From assembly GCF_024832785.1 (NCBI RefSeq), contig NZ_CP116615.1, forward strand, positions 1,116,001-1,180,000: a stretch of DNA of 64,000 nt, read 5' to 3'. Both the position numbers and the translations under genes were made by a program. Numbering within the stretch: the first letter of the stretch is position 1; each line of letters starts with the position of its first letter. The notes beneath the pieces are model-generated. The model ran no database searches. It was not told the DNA's origin and saw only the letters and a program-made list of their open reading frames with translations. Shown piece after piece: positions 27,758 to 36,437 of this stretch. Source of the DNA: Fontisphaera persica (GTDB taxonomy: Bacteria > Verrucomicrobiota > Verrucomicrobiia > Limisphaerales > Fontisphaeraceae).

Positions 27758-28916
27758 GCGATTGAGCGGGGGGCAGGGATTTCCATCCGCCACGTCCGCC
27801 ATGGCGCAGGTAATACCCTAGAGCGGCCACTGTGGCGGCGTTTAGAAACACAAAACCTGCCGGCAAAGTGAAGCAACGGCAGCGCCATTGAGGGTAAATC
27901 AGGCCTAGAATGGCGAGCAAATAAAACGCAAGCTGGGCCGCCAGCAAACCGGCATAAAACGGCGAGAAACGGGCCAGCCATAAGTTGGTTAAAAACAGCA
28001 ACAGCAAACCAGGCGGTGCCAGGAGGCGGAGATATTTGTGGCAGAGCAAGGCCCACCACAAGCGGTTGTGCCACGGTAACAGCCACTGGGGATAACGAAA
28101 TAGCATTTGAAAATTGCCGGCCAAGGTGCGCCGCTTTCGCTGAAACTCTCGTTCAGCAATCACGGGCATGGTTTCCCAGGCCAGGGCTTCTGGCGCGAAG
28201 TCCACCCGCCAGCCGCGTACCACCATGCGCATCGGGATGACCACATCATCCAGAATGGTGTCCGGGGGCAGCGGCTCAAACAATTCCCGGCGGATGGCGT
28301 AAATGGCGCCGGTGCAACCGATGACTGAATCCCACCGGCTTTCCGCCTGGCGCAGAAATTTCTCCAAACGCCAATAAACGTCCACGCCACCGCCTACACT
28401 ATTGGCGGGGGGAAGCAGGGAATAATTTCCGGAGACAGCTCCCACCCCGGGTTGCATTAGATGCCGCACCAGCCAGGCGATGGCATTCGGGGCAAATTGT
28501 TGGCGAGCATCCGCAAACACCACGAGTTCGCCAGAAGCCGCTGCCAGGCCGGCGTTCAGGCCGGCCGCCTTACCTTGTTGAGGCGAAAGTTCCAATACCT
28601 GGACGCGTTCCCTGCCTGCCTCGCGGGCAATCTGAGCAGTGGCATCAGTGCAGCCATCGCATACCACGATGAAGCGCAAACGGTCGGATGGATATTCGGA
28701 GGCCATGAGGTTTTCCAACCGTGCCGCGATGCGTGAGGCTTCATTATGAGCCACAATAACGCAGTCCACCGTGGGGTAAACGGGCGGAGGGGAGGGAGTG
28801 GGGGCTTTTCGTTTGAGCGAGGACAAGAACGCCATCAATACCGGATAACCCACAAACGTAAATGCCAGCAGCAAGGCCGTTCCCCAGAAAATCAGGATGG
28901 CCAGCTCTTTGGTCAT
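27738..28916 (-). CDS. membrane glycosyltransferase family 2 protein
   Basis: A 392-residue processive-type GT2. One N-terminal transmembrane helix (about residues 5-32) is followed by the GT-A domain: VDCVIVAHNEASRIAARLEN, VVCDGCTDAT (nucleotide binding), VVFADARQQF (DxD-like), then ILDDVVIPMRM (catalytic ED-type motif as DD) and FQRKRRTLAGN in place of the QxxRW motif. Three or more C-terminal helices follow. It should polymerise or extend a glycan at the inner membrane. It lies between the O-antigen-ligase-like gene and the deacetylase-like gene in the same orientation. Confidence 0.9.
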   Translation of the reverse strand: MTKELAILIFWGTALLLAFTFVGYPVLMAFLSSLKRKAPTPSPPPVYPTVDCVIVAHNEASRIAARLENLMASEYPSDRLRFIVVCDGCTDATAQIAREAGRERVQVLELSPQQGKAAGLNAGLAAASGELVVFADARQQFAPNAIAWLVRHLMQPGVGAVSGNYSLLPPANSVGGGVDVYWRLEKFLRQAESRWDSVIGCTGAIYAIRRELFEPLPPDTILDDVVIPMRMVVRGWRVDFAPEALAWETMPVIAEREFQRKRRTLAGNFQMLFRYPQWLLPWHNRLWWALLCHKYLRLLAPPGLLLLFLTNLWLARFSPFYAGLLAAQLAFYLLAILGLIYPQWRCRCFTLPAGFVFLNAATVAALGYYLRHGGRGGWKSLPPAQSHVQSAG

Positions 28917-28966
28917 AGGGCCTTAGCCGGCAAGCTGCTGCGCGATTTTACATGCAGCGCCCATTC

Positions 28967-30451
28967 TTACATCCGCTGAAGAGCCATGGTCCATATTTTG
29001 ACTACTGCGTAAGTGCTCAACCAAATCAGGACGAAATCCAAAATACCGAGACGATACCAGAATCGAGGCAGCGTTTTGGGGGCCGGCGGCGGTGCAGCGG
29101 GGGGCGGGGCAGGCGCAATGGCCAGGGCTTCCAAGCCGGTGGCTACCCGCAGGGCCGGCCCTGCGCCTGACGCTCCTTGCGCGCCCGCCAGTGCCGGAGC
29201 GGGAGCGCTGCGGGCCACCACCGGAACAGCAGGCAACATGGGCGCAGGCAGGCCCTCGCTGGCTTCCTGCATTTCGGCCAGCTCCTGCTCCCGGGTGATG
29301 CGCTCGCGCAAATGCCGGTGGAAAGCCGAAACGCAGGCCACCACCACAAAGAAAACATTTTTGTAAGCCCAGCCAATCATCCAGGACGAGGCGGCATAGC
29401 TTACCAGGATTACCAGCAAAACTCGGCGCAATCGCTCTTCCTCCGGGTCAGTGATTTTCAGGGTGAGCAGCGACCGAAAACAGGCATACAGAACGCCCAC
29501 AAAGAACATCAACCCCACCCATCCCTGTTCCGCCCCCGCTTCGACATAAGAGCTATGCGGCGCTTTGAAATACCCGTGGCGACGTTGAAAGGCTTTGCCG
29601 AATTCAAACAAACCTACGCCGTATCGTTCGGTGTGCAGCTTTTCCAATCCAAATTGCCACGCCATGAGGCGGCCCCGGATGCCCTCTTCCTGGCGGGGTA
29701 CACGCAACTCTTCCATGCGCGGCAGTTTTTGCAGGGCGGCCCAGCCAGCCGTCAGTGCCAAGAGCAGAATAAGGATTTGGACGACTTTGGGGCGGCCGAC
29801 GGTCAGGCCGGCCACGATGGCCACAAAGGCTGCGAGAAAAGCGCCTTTGCTCAAGGTCAGGTACAAACAAACCAGCGGCAGAGCAAGGGCCATAAAACCG
29901 ACCTCTTTGACGAAAATGGGACGCCGCCAGATGAAAAAGAAATACACCATCCCCAGGAGGGGCACCACGCTATGACCCAGGGCGTTGGGATTGTTGAAGA
30001 TGGACAGCGGCAGCGCCAGCCGGCCTTTGCAGGCGTACATGGTGTAATATTTGGCCTCCAGCGGGTCTATGCCGATTTGGCTGGCCAGCGCCAAAACCAC
30101 CACGAAGCCAATGCACGCCGCCCACCAGTACAAGAAGCGTCGCAGCCGCTCCAGATGCGTCAATGTGAGGACAATCACGAAGTAAATAATGAACAGGTTG
30201 CGGGCGAGCTTGTAATTCTCGCTGTCGGAATAAACAAAAAAGGTCAGGTATAGAAAATACAGCAGCATCAACCAATCCTGCGGACTGCGCAGGAGGTTCC
30301 GCCATTGCACGCCGCGTTCGCGCAGAAACAAGGAGACAACGGCAAAGATCATGACGGCCGTCACCGGCCGCAAGGAGGATAAAAAACCGGACCACTCCTG
30401 CGGGCGGACGTAATAAATGATCAGATATAAAACAACCGCCGCAAAATCCAT
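28967..30451 (-). CDS. O-antigen ligase/polymerase-like membrane protein
   Basis: A 494-residue protein with about ten transmembrane helices followed by a cytoplasmic Ala/Pro-rich stretch and a last C-terminal helix. The start at 30451 (MDFAAVVLYLIIYYVRPQEW) matches the usual N-terminus; the frame is open to an ATG at 30526. The Wzy/WaaL-type signature appears as APHSSYVEAGAEQGWVGL in the large loop, with preceding GIRGRLMAWQFG. It probably joins or polymerises glycan repeat units at the outer face of the inner membrane. It heads the leftward polysaccharide cluster. Confidence 0.85.
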   Translation of the reverse strand: MDFAAVVLYLIIYYVRPQEWSGFLSSLRPVTAVMIFAVVSLFLRERGVQWRNLLRSPQDWLMLLYFLYLTFFVYSDSENYKLARNLFIIYFVIVLTLTHLERLRRFLYWWAACIGFVVVLALASQIGIDPLEAKYYTMYACKGRLALPLSIFNNPNALGHSVVPLLGMVYFFFIWRRPIFVKEVGFMALALPLVCLYLTLSKGAFLAAFVAIVAGLTVGRPKVVQILILLLALTAGWAALQKLPRMEELRVPRQEEGIRGRLMAWQFGLEKLHTERYGVGLFEFGKAFQRRHGYFKAPHSSYVEAGAEQGWVGLMFFVGVLYACFRSLLTLKITDPEEERLRRVLLVILVSYAASSWMIGWAYKNVFFVVVACVSAFHRHLRERITREQELAEMQEASEGLPAPMLPAVPVVARSAPAPALAGAQGASGAGPALRVATGLEALAIAPAPPPAAPPPAPKTLPRFWYRLGILDFVLIWLSTYAVVKIWTMALQRM

Positions 30452-30743
30452 GTGCGCCGCCAATAATACCCGCACTGCCGGAGAAAGGGGTAGGAGAAAA
30501 TATCGAGTTCCTTCCGGCAAATCCATGTTTCCAGCGGCTTGGGTCCCTGTAGAAATTCATCACCCCCAGCCGGGGGTGCCGAAGTCGTATAGAAACACGG
30601 GGATGCTGCGCGGGCCGTGGTTGTAATTGGCCTTCCCATGAGCCATTAATTTGTTCAGGCTTTGCGGGCGAGGCGGGGTATGCCAAATTAGCCCCAAGCC
30701 TATGGCTCAGAGGCAGGGGTAATGGTCGGGTAAATTGGCCAAG

Positions 30744-32138
30744 ATGGATGTCACTCAAAGCATCGCCGATAAAATGCGCGCCGCCGGGCAATCCGAGGCC
30801 GCAATCGCCGCCTTTTTGCAGGCGGTGAGACGGGTACAGGCAGGGGATGATGGGTATTGGCGGGAGGACGAAATCATGCCGGTTGGCGAGCTGCCGCGGT
30901 ATGAAGACCTGCCGCCTTCAGCCACGCCGGTGGAGGCTTGGGAGCGATTGGCCATCATCAAGCTCAACGGCGGCCTGGGCAGCACCATGGGGATGCAGGG
31001 ACCCAAATCTTTACTGCCGGTCAAAGGCGATGATTGTTTCCTGGATTTCATTGCCCGGCAGGTTTTGCATTGCCGGCAGGGCCGGAGCAGTCCGCGCTTT
31101 TATTTGATGAACAGTTTTAATACGCGGGCGGAAAGCCTGGCGTATTTGCGGCGTTATCCGGCCTTGCAACAAGGGCAAGACCGCCTGGATTTCCTTCAAC
31201 ATCAAGTGCCGAAATTGTTGGAGTCGTCGCTGGCTCCTGTGCAATGGCCGGAAGACCCGCGGCTGGAATGGTGTCCTCCCGGGCATGGCGATCTTTACGC
31301 GGCATTGCAAGGCTCCTCGTTGTTGCAACATCTGTTGCAGCAAGGGGTGGAACTCCTTTTTGTTTCCAACGCTGACAACCTGGGAGCGGTGGCGGACGCG
31401 CGGATATTATCCTGGCTGTGGCGCAGTGATTACTCATTTGTCATGGAGGTGACCGCACGCACTCCGGTGGATGCCAAAGGTGGGCATCTGGCCCGGCGGC
31501 GCGACAACGGCCGTTTGCTGTTGCGGGAGGCCTCGCAATGCGCGGCCGAAGACCGCGCTTGGTTTGAAGATACGGAGCGGCATCGCTTTTTCAACACCAA
31601 CAACCTGTGGATTCGCCTGCCCGCACTGGCCCGGTTGTTGGAGCAACACCACGGGGCTCTGCCGTTGCCGCTCATCAAGAATCGGAAAAATGTGGACCCG
31701 CAAAGGCCTGATTCACCCCAAGTGCTGCAATTGGAATCGGCCATGGGCGCGGCGATTGAGCTATTTGATTCGGCGGCGGCGCTGGTGGTGCCGCGGACGC
31801 GTTTTGCTCCCGTAAAAACCACCGACGATTTGTTGGCGGTGCGCTCGGATGCCTACGCGGTGACCACCGATTTTCGGCTGGTTTTGGAGGAAGCACGCAA
31901 CGGTCTGCCGCCGCAAATCAAGCTGGATGCCTGGTATTACCGTTGGGTGGAGGATTTTAACCGAGCTTTTGTCGAGGGAGTGCCTTCCTTGCGTGAATGC
32001 CAGAGCTTGGAAGTGATGGGGCCATGCCTTTTTTCCTCTGGCGTCCTTTGTAAAGGGAGGGTCAAGTTCGAGAATGCCTCCTCGACGCCCAAACGAGTGC
32101 CTCCCGCCGTGTACTGTGACACCACAGTGCGACTTTAG
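30744..32138 (+). CDS. UTP-glucose-1-phosphate uridylyltransferase (eukaryotic-type UDPGP family)
   Basis: A 464-residue enzyme making UDP-glucose from UTP and glucose-1-phosphate. It belongs to the UGP2-like UDPGP family, not to the short GalU type. The nucleotide-binding loop LNGGLGSTMGMQGPKSLLPV is near residue 75, FVSNADNLGA follows, and VTARTPVDAKGGHL and FNTNNLWI are further family segments. The ATG at 30744 is chosen over a TTG at 30735. It is divergent from the polysaccharide cluster and would supply its sugar donor. Confidence in family is high; UDP-N-acetylhexosamine formation cannot be excluded. Confidence 0.88.
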   Translation: MDVTQSIADKMRAAGQSEAAIAAFLQAVRRVQAGDDGYWREDEIMPVGELPRYEDLPPSATPVEAWERLAIIKLNGGLGSTMGMQGPKSLLPVKGDDCFLDFIARQVLHCRQGRSSPRFYLMNSFNTRAESLAYLRRYPALQQGQDRLDFLQHQVPKLLESSLAPVQWPEDPRLEWCPPGHGDLYAALQGSSLLQHLLQQGVELLFVSNADNLGAVADARILSWLWRSDYSFVMEVTARTPVDAKGGHLARRRDNGRLLLREASQCAAEDRAWFEDTERHRFFNTNNLWIRLPALARLLEQHHGALPLPLIKNRKNVDPQRPDSPQVLQLESAMGAAIELFDSAAALVVPRTRFAPVKTTDDLLAVRSDAYAVTTDFRLVLEEARNGLPPQIKLDAWYYRWVEDFNRAFVEGVPSLRECQSLEVMGPCLFSSGVLCKGRVKFENASSTPKRVPPAVYCDTTVRL

Positions 32139-32151
32139 CCCGGGCAACCCC

Positions 32152-33297
32152 TCAGGATTTGGGCGCGCGTATTAAAAAGAGCGCGTTGGCGGAGGGACGT
32201 TCGCGGCCTTGGGAGGGGTTGTTGACAATGCGGCCATTAACCCACATGGAGGCCGAGCCGCCGCCGTCCAGATTGAGGGCCTCCGTACAGCCCAGTTTCA
32301 CGAAATACTCGGCCAACTCCCGGTACGTCATGCCCAGCGAATGCCGTGCCTGGCGGCCGTCCACCTGCACGAAGAAATAATAGCGGTCGTTAAAACCGAA
32401 GGCTGCGCGGGGATGGCGCACCTGAATACCATCAAAGTCCCTAACTTTGCCGTTGCGCACGAGGGAGGGGCCACCGCCAATGGCCAACTGAGCGCCTTTA
32501 AGACCGGGGATGGTGTCCGTAACGATTTTCAACACCATGCCTTCCCTCAGTTCAGGCAATGCACGTAGTTGCCGCGGACTGAGGGACAGAACCATGATGT
32601 TGGTATTGAGTTTGGAATAACCGTTCTTGTTAATGGCCTTGACGCGGGCGTTGAGGGTTTGGCCGATGCGCAACGGCAGCCAGGGGTCTTGCCCGTTGCG
32701 TTCCAGGATTAAATCCACTCCTTCAATCCGGGTATCGGGCCCAGCAGCGGCCGTGTAAAGCACCGCCTGACCGGTCATAGGGGTCTGATTCAGTCCGATG
32801 GGAGTGCTTTTGCCGTCCGGCCAGATGACTTTGAAATCGCTGATGGCATTGGTGATGCGCGGATTACCCTGGGCATCAATGTAAAAGAAGGCGCGGTCTT
32901 CGCCGGGGGCGCTGATTAATTCGCCGCCCAGGAGAATCTGCAAATTGAGGGGGTCGCCGATGTAAGGCTCGCGGACGCCGAAATAGTCGCCGTTGATGCC
33001 GGCCAGCGGTTGTCCGATGGAAGGGGGAATGAAGCCGGCTTGCTGGGATAAAGTGGCCATGCCGATGAAACGTCCGCCGCCCAAGGTCGTGTAAAGGCGC
33101 AAGTCCGGATGCTTCCGGTCCACCTTTACGATATAGACCGCCATGGGGATTTTGGGGTCAAAGTCTGTGTAAAAGGCCATCCCCGGACCATGCCATTCGT
33201 CCCCGGCTTTGGCCCATCCGCCCAGCGTCAATCCCAACGCCAGTAAAAGCACTGCCGGAATGCTCCCCGGCAGCCAGCCCATCATCCTGCGTAACAT
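32152..33297 (-). CDS. exported phosphodiester glycosidase family protein (NAGPA-like)
   Basis: A 381-residue exported protein with a signal peptide at about residues 1-31. The C-terminal half is the NAGPA/phosphodiester glycosidase domain, seen in GGGPSLVRNGK, HPRAAFGFND, and the hallmark ALNLDGGGSASMWVNG with its buried acidic residue. Related enzymes uncover mannose-6-phosphate in eukaryotes and cleave sugar phosphodiesters in bacterial envelopes. It converges with the UDPGP gene 13 bases away. A promoter-like TTGCAT (33335-33340), 16-base spacer, TAGTCT (33313-33318) lies upstream on the same strand. Confidence 0.88.
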   Translation of the reverse strand: MLRRMMGWLPGSIPAVLLLALGLTLGGWAKAGDEWHGPGMAFYTDFDPKIPMAVYIVKVDRKHPDLRLYTTLGGGRFIGMATLSQQAGFIPPSIGQPLAGINGDYFGVREPYIGDPLNLQILLGGELISAPGEDRAFFYIDAQGNPRITNAISDFKVIWPDGKSTPIGLNQTPMTGQAVLYTAAAGPDTRIEGVDLILERNGQDPWLPLRIGQTLNARVKAINKNGYSKLNTNIMVLSLSPRQLRALPELREGMVLKIVTDTIPGLKGAQLAIGGGPSLVRNGKVRDFDGIQVRHPRAAFGFNDRYYFFVQVDGRQARHSLGMTYRELAEYFVKLGCTEALNLDGGGSASMWVNGRIVNNPSQGRERPSANALFLIRAPKS

Positions 33298-33312
33298 AGT
33301 GTACGTCTGTTT

Positions 33313-33340
33313 AGACTACCGAGGTGGAGGTTTTATGCAA
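33313..33340 (-). promoter_or_regulatory. sigma70-like promoter of the phosphodiester glycosidase gene
   Basis: Read on the minus strand: TTGCAT at 33340-33335, 16-base spacer, TAGTCT at 33318-33313, then 15 bases to the ATG at 33297. Inferred from consensus fit and position only. Confidence 0.35.
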
Positions 33341-33510
33341 AAAAAATTAAAAAAAATGCGGCCTGCCCACGCTGCTGGCCAAGCGGCTCAAGTCGGTTTT
33401 CCGCATGGCAGGATTGAGTTTATTGGTTTGGGCTCGGCAAAGCCAGGTATGGCCCGACGCGTCTCTTGATGACCAAAAGCGATGTTAATGGCTGTTCGAG
33501 GCGCTGACTC

Positions 33511-34251
33511 TTATTTGGCGGTCAACTCGAAGTTAACGGTCTGGTTTTGGTCGGTGACGGTCACTTCCTTGGCCAGTTTGCCTGCTTTGCGATGGAAGAC
33601 CTCCACGGTGTAGGTGCCTGGTGGGACATTGCTAATTTTGAAGGTCCCGTCCTCGCCAGTAACCGCGAAAAATGGATGGTCGAAAATGGCCACATACGCG
33701 AACATCCAGGGATGGACATCGCACTTGAAGCGCACCAGTAGCTCATCGGTTTTTTCAAAGGCGCGCTCGATGATGGGGCCATTGGCCAGTTGGGCTACAT
33801 TTTGGGGGCGCTTTTGGACATCCGGGGTAGGGGCGTGGTTGACGTTGTGCAGGAAGGGGTCGCTATTCTTAATGTGGACTTTCTGTTTGGCCATGGCGGC
33901 CGCGATGTAAGGGACGAACTCACAACCTTTTTGGTCAATGACCACCGGTGTCTCAGGCACGGGATAGGTTTTACCGGGGGGCAGGCCTTTGCTGATGTAC
34001 ACCACCACATCCGCCAGCGCGCCATCTTTGCCCACGACATAAAAGCGGGTGGAGGCGTCGGGGCGGGCCACCTTGCCGCAGGTAGGGTCACTTTTACTGA
34101 TGGGCAAGGGTTTTTCGGGGGGTGGAGTTCCCTTGAGAGTCACTTTTCCCACGATGTCAGCGGCGTGCAAAGAGGAGAAATTCAAGGTGGCCAGCACCAT
34201 GGCCAGAGCCACGGCTTGTTTGCGTGTTATCCATGACGTTAGCAATTTCAT
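33511..34251 (-). CDS. exported cupredoxin-like protein with carboxypeptidase-regulatory-like domain
   Basis: A 246-residue exported protein. The start at 34251 gives MKLLTSWITRKQAVALAM, a signal peptide ending near LHAA; an ATG at 34350 would add 33 residues before it. The middle shows candidate copper ligands of a plastocyanin-like fold: His in DPFLHNVNH and Cys/His/Met in VRFKCDVHPWM. The C-terminus is a beta-sandwich of the carboxypeptidase-regulatory type (TGEDGTFKISNVPPGTYTVE). Such proteins may bind copper and take part in periplasmic electron transfer, but redox function is inferred. A promoter-like sequence lies just upstream. Confidence 0.75.
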   Translation of the reverse strand: MKLLTSWITRKQAVALAMVLATLNFSSLHAADIVGKVTLKGTPPPEKPLPISKSDPTCGKVARPDASTRFYVVGKDGALADVVVYISKGLPPGKTYPVPETPVVIDQKGCEFVPYIAAAMAKQKVHIKNSDPFLHNVNHAPTPDVQKRPQNVAQLANGPIIERAFEKTDELLVRFKCDVHPWMFAYVAIFDHPFFAVTGEDGTFKISNVPPGTYTVEVFHRKAGKLAKEVTVTDQNQTVNFELTAK

Positions 34252-34257
34252 GTCCTT

Positions 34258-34285
34258 AAAATAATCGCTACGTGGCGGGGTGCAA
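34258..34285 (-). promoter_or_regulatory. sigma70-like promoter close to the start of the cupredoxin-like gene
   Basis: On the minus strand: TTGCAC at 34285-34280, 16-base spacer, TATTTT at 34263-34258, then only six bases to the ATG at 34251. This spacing predicts a transcript with almost no leader and supports 34251 as the true start. Confidence 0.4.
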
Positions 34286-34405
34286 ATCATGCCGAGTCGG
34301 GAATTGAGCCAAGTCAATGGTGCAAACAGGTTTCGTTCCCTGCGATTCATTTCCTAGCAAAGGCTTGGGGTGCATGGCCATCTTGAAAATCCCAACAATT
34401 GTGCA

Positions 34406-34434
34406 TTGCTAAAAATCTTGCCGCTGAATAACTT
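34406..34434 (+). promoter_or_regulatory. sigma70-like promoter close to a start codon
   Basis: TTGCTA at 34406-34411, 17-base spacer, TAACTT at 34429-34434, then eight bases to the ATG at 34443. The layout matches those of uvrB and the cupredoxin-like gene. Confidence 0.4.
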
Positions 34435-34442
34435 GCGCATCC

Positions 34443-36284
34443 ATGACAACAAGAGCGAATCTGGCGTTGTTTCGGTTGCTTTTCCTAAGGCCACGGGCTG
34501 CTGCTCTGGCCGTGGTTTGGGGGTTCTGCCTGGGGCTTGCCAGCGCCGCAGCTCCCCGGCCATCCGCTGTGAAATTGTGGCCGCAAATCACCGATGGCAT
34601 CACCAATCACGCAGGAAAATTGGCCATGCGCTGCGTGGTGGCCGAGGACGGCCTTACCGTAACGGACACCGCCTGGGATAGCTATCAGGTGGCCGGTTGT
34701 GGCAAGCGCTGGACGTTTAACATGGGAGCACCCATGGTCGGGCCGCTCAAGGGTTTTACGTTTCCCAAGGAATTCGCGGGGTTACCAGTGAACCTGACGG
34801 TAGAATTTTTCAATCCGGCCAAGCCGTGGGAAGTGAAGGAGAATTATCAGGAAATCATCCTTTTGGGTGGGCACCCAGTGGTTGACTTGCCGCCGTGGTT
34901 TCGCATTCCCACCAACCGGCTGGCTTACGATTTTGACGAGGGAGACTGGTTTCCCTCCGGTTGGACCTTGCCCCGCGGCAAATATGCGCTGTGGCAGGGG
35001 GCGGCTAAAGCCCGGCAAGAGGATCGCCGCGGGCGTTGTCCGATGTATGACTTCGGTTTCACCCACGTTTCCCCGGTGGCCATGACGCCCGGCGGGGATT
35101 CCGGCAGCCGGGAGAGGCGCGCCCACTTGTTTGGGGATAACGAATGGATTCCCCATGACGGCGCGCGGGATGCTTTTACCGCTGACCCTACCAATCCCAG
35201 GAACTGGCGGGTGGAGCCGTTTCATCACTGGGCAGAGCAATGCGCCATCGTCATCCCGGACTTTGAAGCGCCAAATTATCACACGTGGGGCGAAACCCAA
35301 TATGAGGCCTTTGGCCGTCTTATCCGCAGCGTGCGCGACAAGCGTCCGGACACGTTGATTGGTTGCTGGGGGGTGGGGGTGGTGCGCTCCAGCTTCCGGA
35401 TTTTTGACAGTTTTTGGGAAGGCAAACCCACCGGCGTGGTGGACCGCAGGGGAGCGCAGCAATGGCGTGAAAAATACAACCAACCCGAGGCCGATTTGCA
35501 TCCTGTTTTGGCGCGCTGTCATTTGAACCTCGGCAATCCGTCGGTGTACTGGATTAACAACGCCAAACCTTCGCAGCTTTATGCCTTTGTGCAGGAATGG
35601 GAGCAGGGCAAACTGGCCCGGCCGGAATTGCCCAATATTCTTTCCACCTGGATTCAGGTGGAGTTTGTAGATGGTTATCCGCTTTCGCAGTACCGGTTCA
35701 CGGATGCGAAGGGCCGCACGAGACTTGAGGGGTTGAAACATCAGGTGCCGGCCTCGTCCACCTATGCCCTGTCTCTCTTTGGTCATTGCGTGATGGATGG
35801 TCTGCAATGCTGGGAAATTGGGGCGCGTTATTCGGAGTCCCTGGCGGATTACTCGGATTGGCGGGTGCGCGAGCAGCCGCCCAAGATTCAACGCAACGGG
35901 GTGGAAGTGCCCGTGTATTATTATTTGAAATATTTTGGTTTCTATAATTTCCACGTGCTGGGCATGTGGCAGGCCAGCCGAAACAAGGACGTCATTGAGG
36001 CCCCCACCCGCTGGGAAATGCCTGAGTTGTGGACTTCGCGCAACCGCGTGTGGCGCACGGGAGACGAGCGTTACCCGAGTTATGTAAATCTTCACAAGGA
36101 GCCGCTGGTGCGCGTCAAATTATCGGCTGATGGTGGCACGCTGCTGTTGGTGGCCTGCAATCCGCACAATCAGGGGGTGGAGCAGGTGCGGATTCGCCGG
36201 CCTGGCACCACGCAGGAGTTCACCTTTGAGTTGGTGGGCGACTTTCCCATCATTCGGCGCTTTGCGGTCAACAAGGTCCCCTGA
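34443..36284 (+). CDS. secreted protein of unknown function
   Basis: A 613-residue protein I do not recognise. An N-terminal hydrophobic signal ends near LASAAAP (residue about 38). The rest is rich in Trp, Tyr and Pro, with no transmembrane segment. The segments CAIVIPDFEAPNYHTWGETQYEAF and RDKRPDTLIGCWGVG, a region predicted as alternating strands and helices, and a C-terminal beta-rich part (VRVKLSADGGTLLLVACNPHN) are compatible with a TIM barrel plus beta-sandwich glycoside-hydrolase layout, but no catalytic pair can be named. It is divergent from the cupredoxin-like gene. Confidence 0.7.
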   Translation: MTTRANLALFRLLFLRPRAAALAVVWGFCLGLASAAAPRPSAVKLWPQITDGITNHAGKLAMRCVVAEDGLTVTDTAWDSYQVAGCGKRWTFNMGAPMVGPLKGFTFPKEFAGLPVNLTVEFFNPAKPWEVKENYQEIILLGGHPVVDLPPWFRIPTNRLAYDFDEGDWFPSGWTLPRGKYALWQGAAKARQEDRRGRCPMYDFGFTHVSPVAMTPGGDSGSRERRAHLFGDNEWIPHDGARDAFTADPTNPRNWRVEPFHHWAEQCAIVIPDFEAPNYHTWGETQYEAFGRLIRSVRDKRPDTLIGCWGVGVVRSSFRIFDSFWEGKPTGVVDRRGAQQWREKYNQPEADLHPVLARCHLNLGNPSVYWINNAKPSQLYAFVQEWEQGKLARPELPNILSTWIQVEFVDGYPLSQYRFTDAKGRTRLEGLKHQVPASSTYALSLFGHCVMDGLQCWEIGARYSESLADYSDWRVREQPPKIQRNGVEVPVYYYLKYFGFYNFHVLGMWQASRNKDVIEAPTRWEMPELWTSRNRVWRTGDERYPSYVNLHKEPLVRVKLSADGGTLLLVACNPHNQGVEQVRIRRPGTTQEFTFELVGDFPIIRRFAVNKVP

Positions 36285-36437
36285 TACCTCCCCACCAGCA
36301 GAGATTTACGCGCCTCAGAAGCTCCTGACGTTCGAGAAAACGTAATAATGGGATGACGGCGCAGCGAGGGCCGAGGGTTAATCGCTTGAACTACCGGTTG
36401 GTAAGGGGCAGTATGAGTCATAAGGCCCATCGGTTAT

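Noticed and set aside
33335-33469. 44-codon frame beginning MQKKLKKMRP after a GGTGGAGG site
   Set aside because: Its ATG coincides with the -35 box of the convincing promoter of the opposite-strand gene, it has no recognisable family, and its composition follows from poly-A runs.
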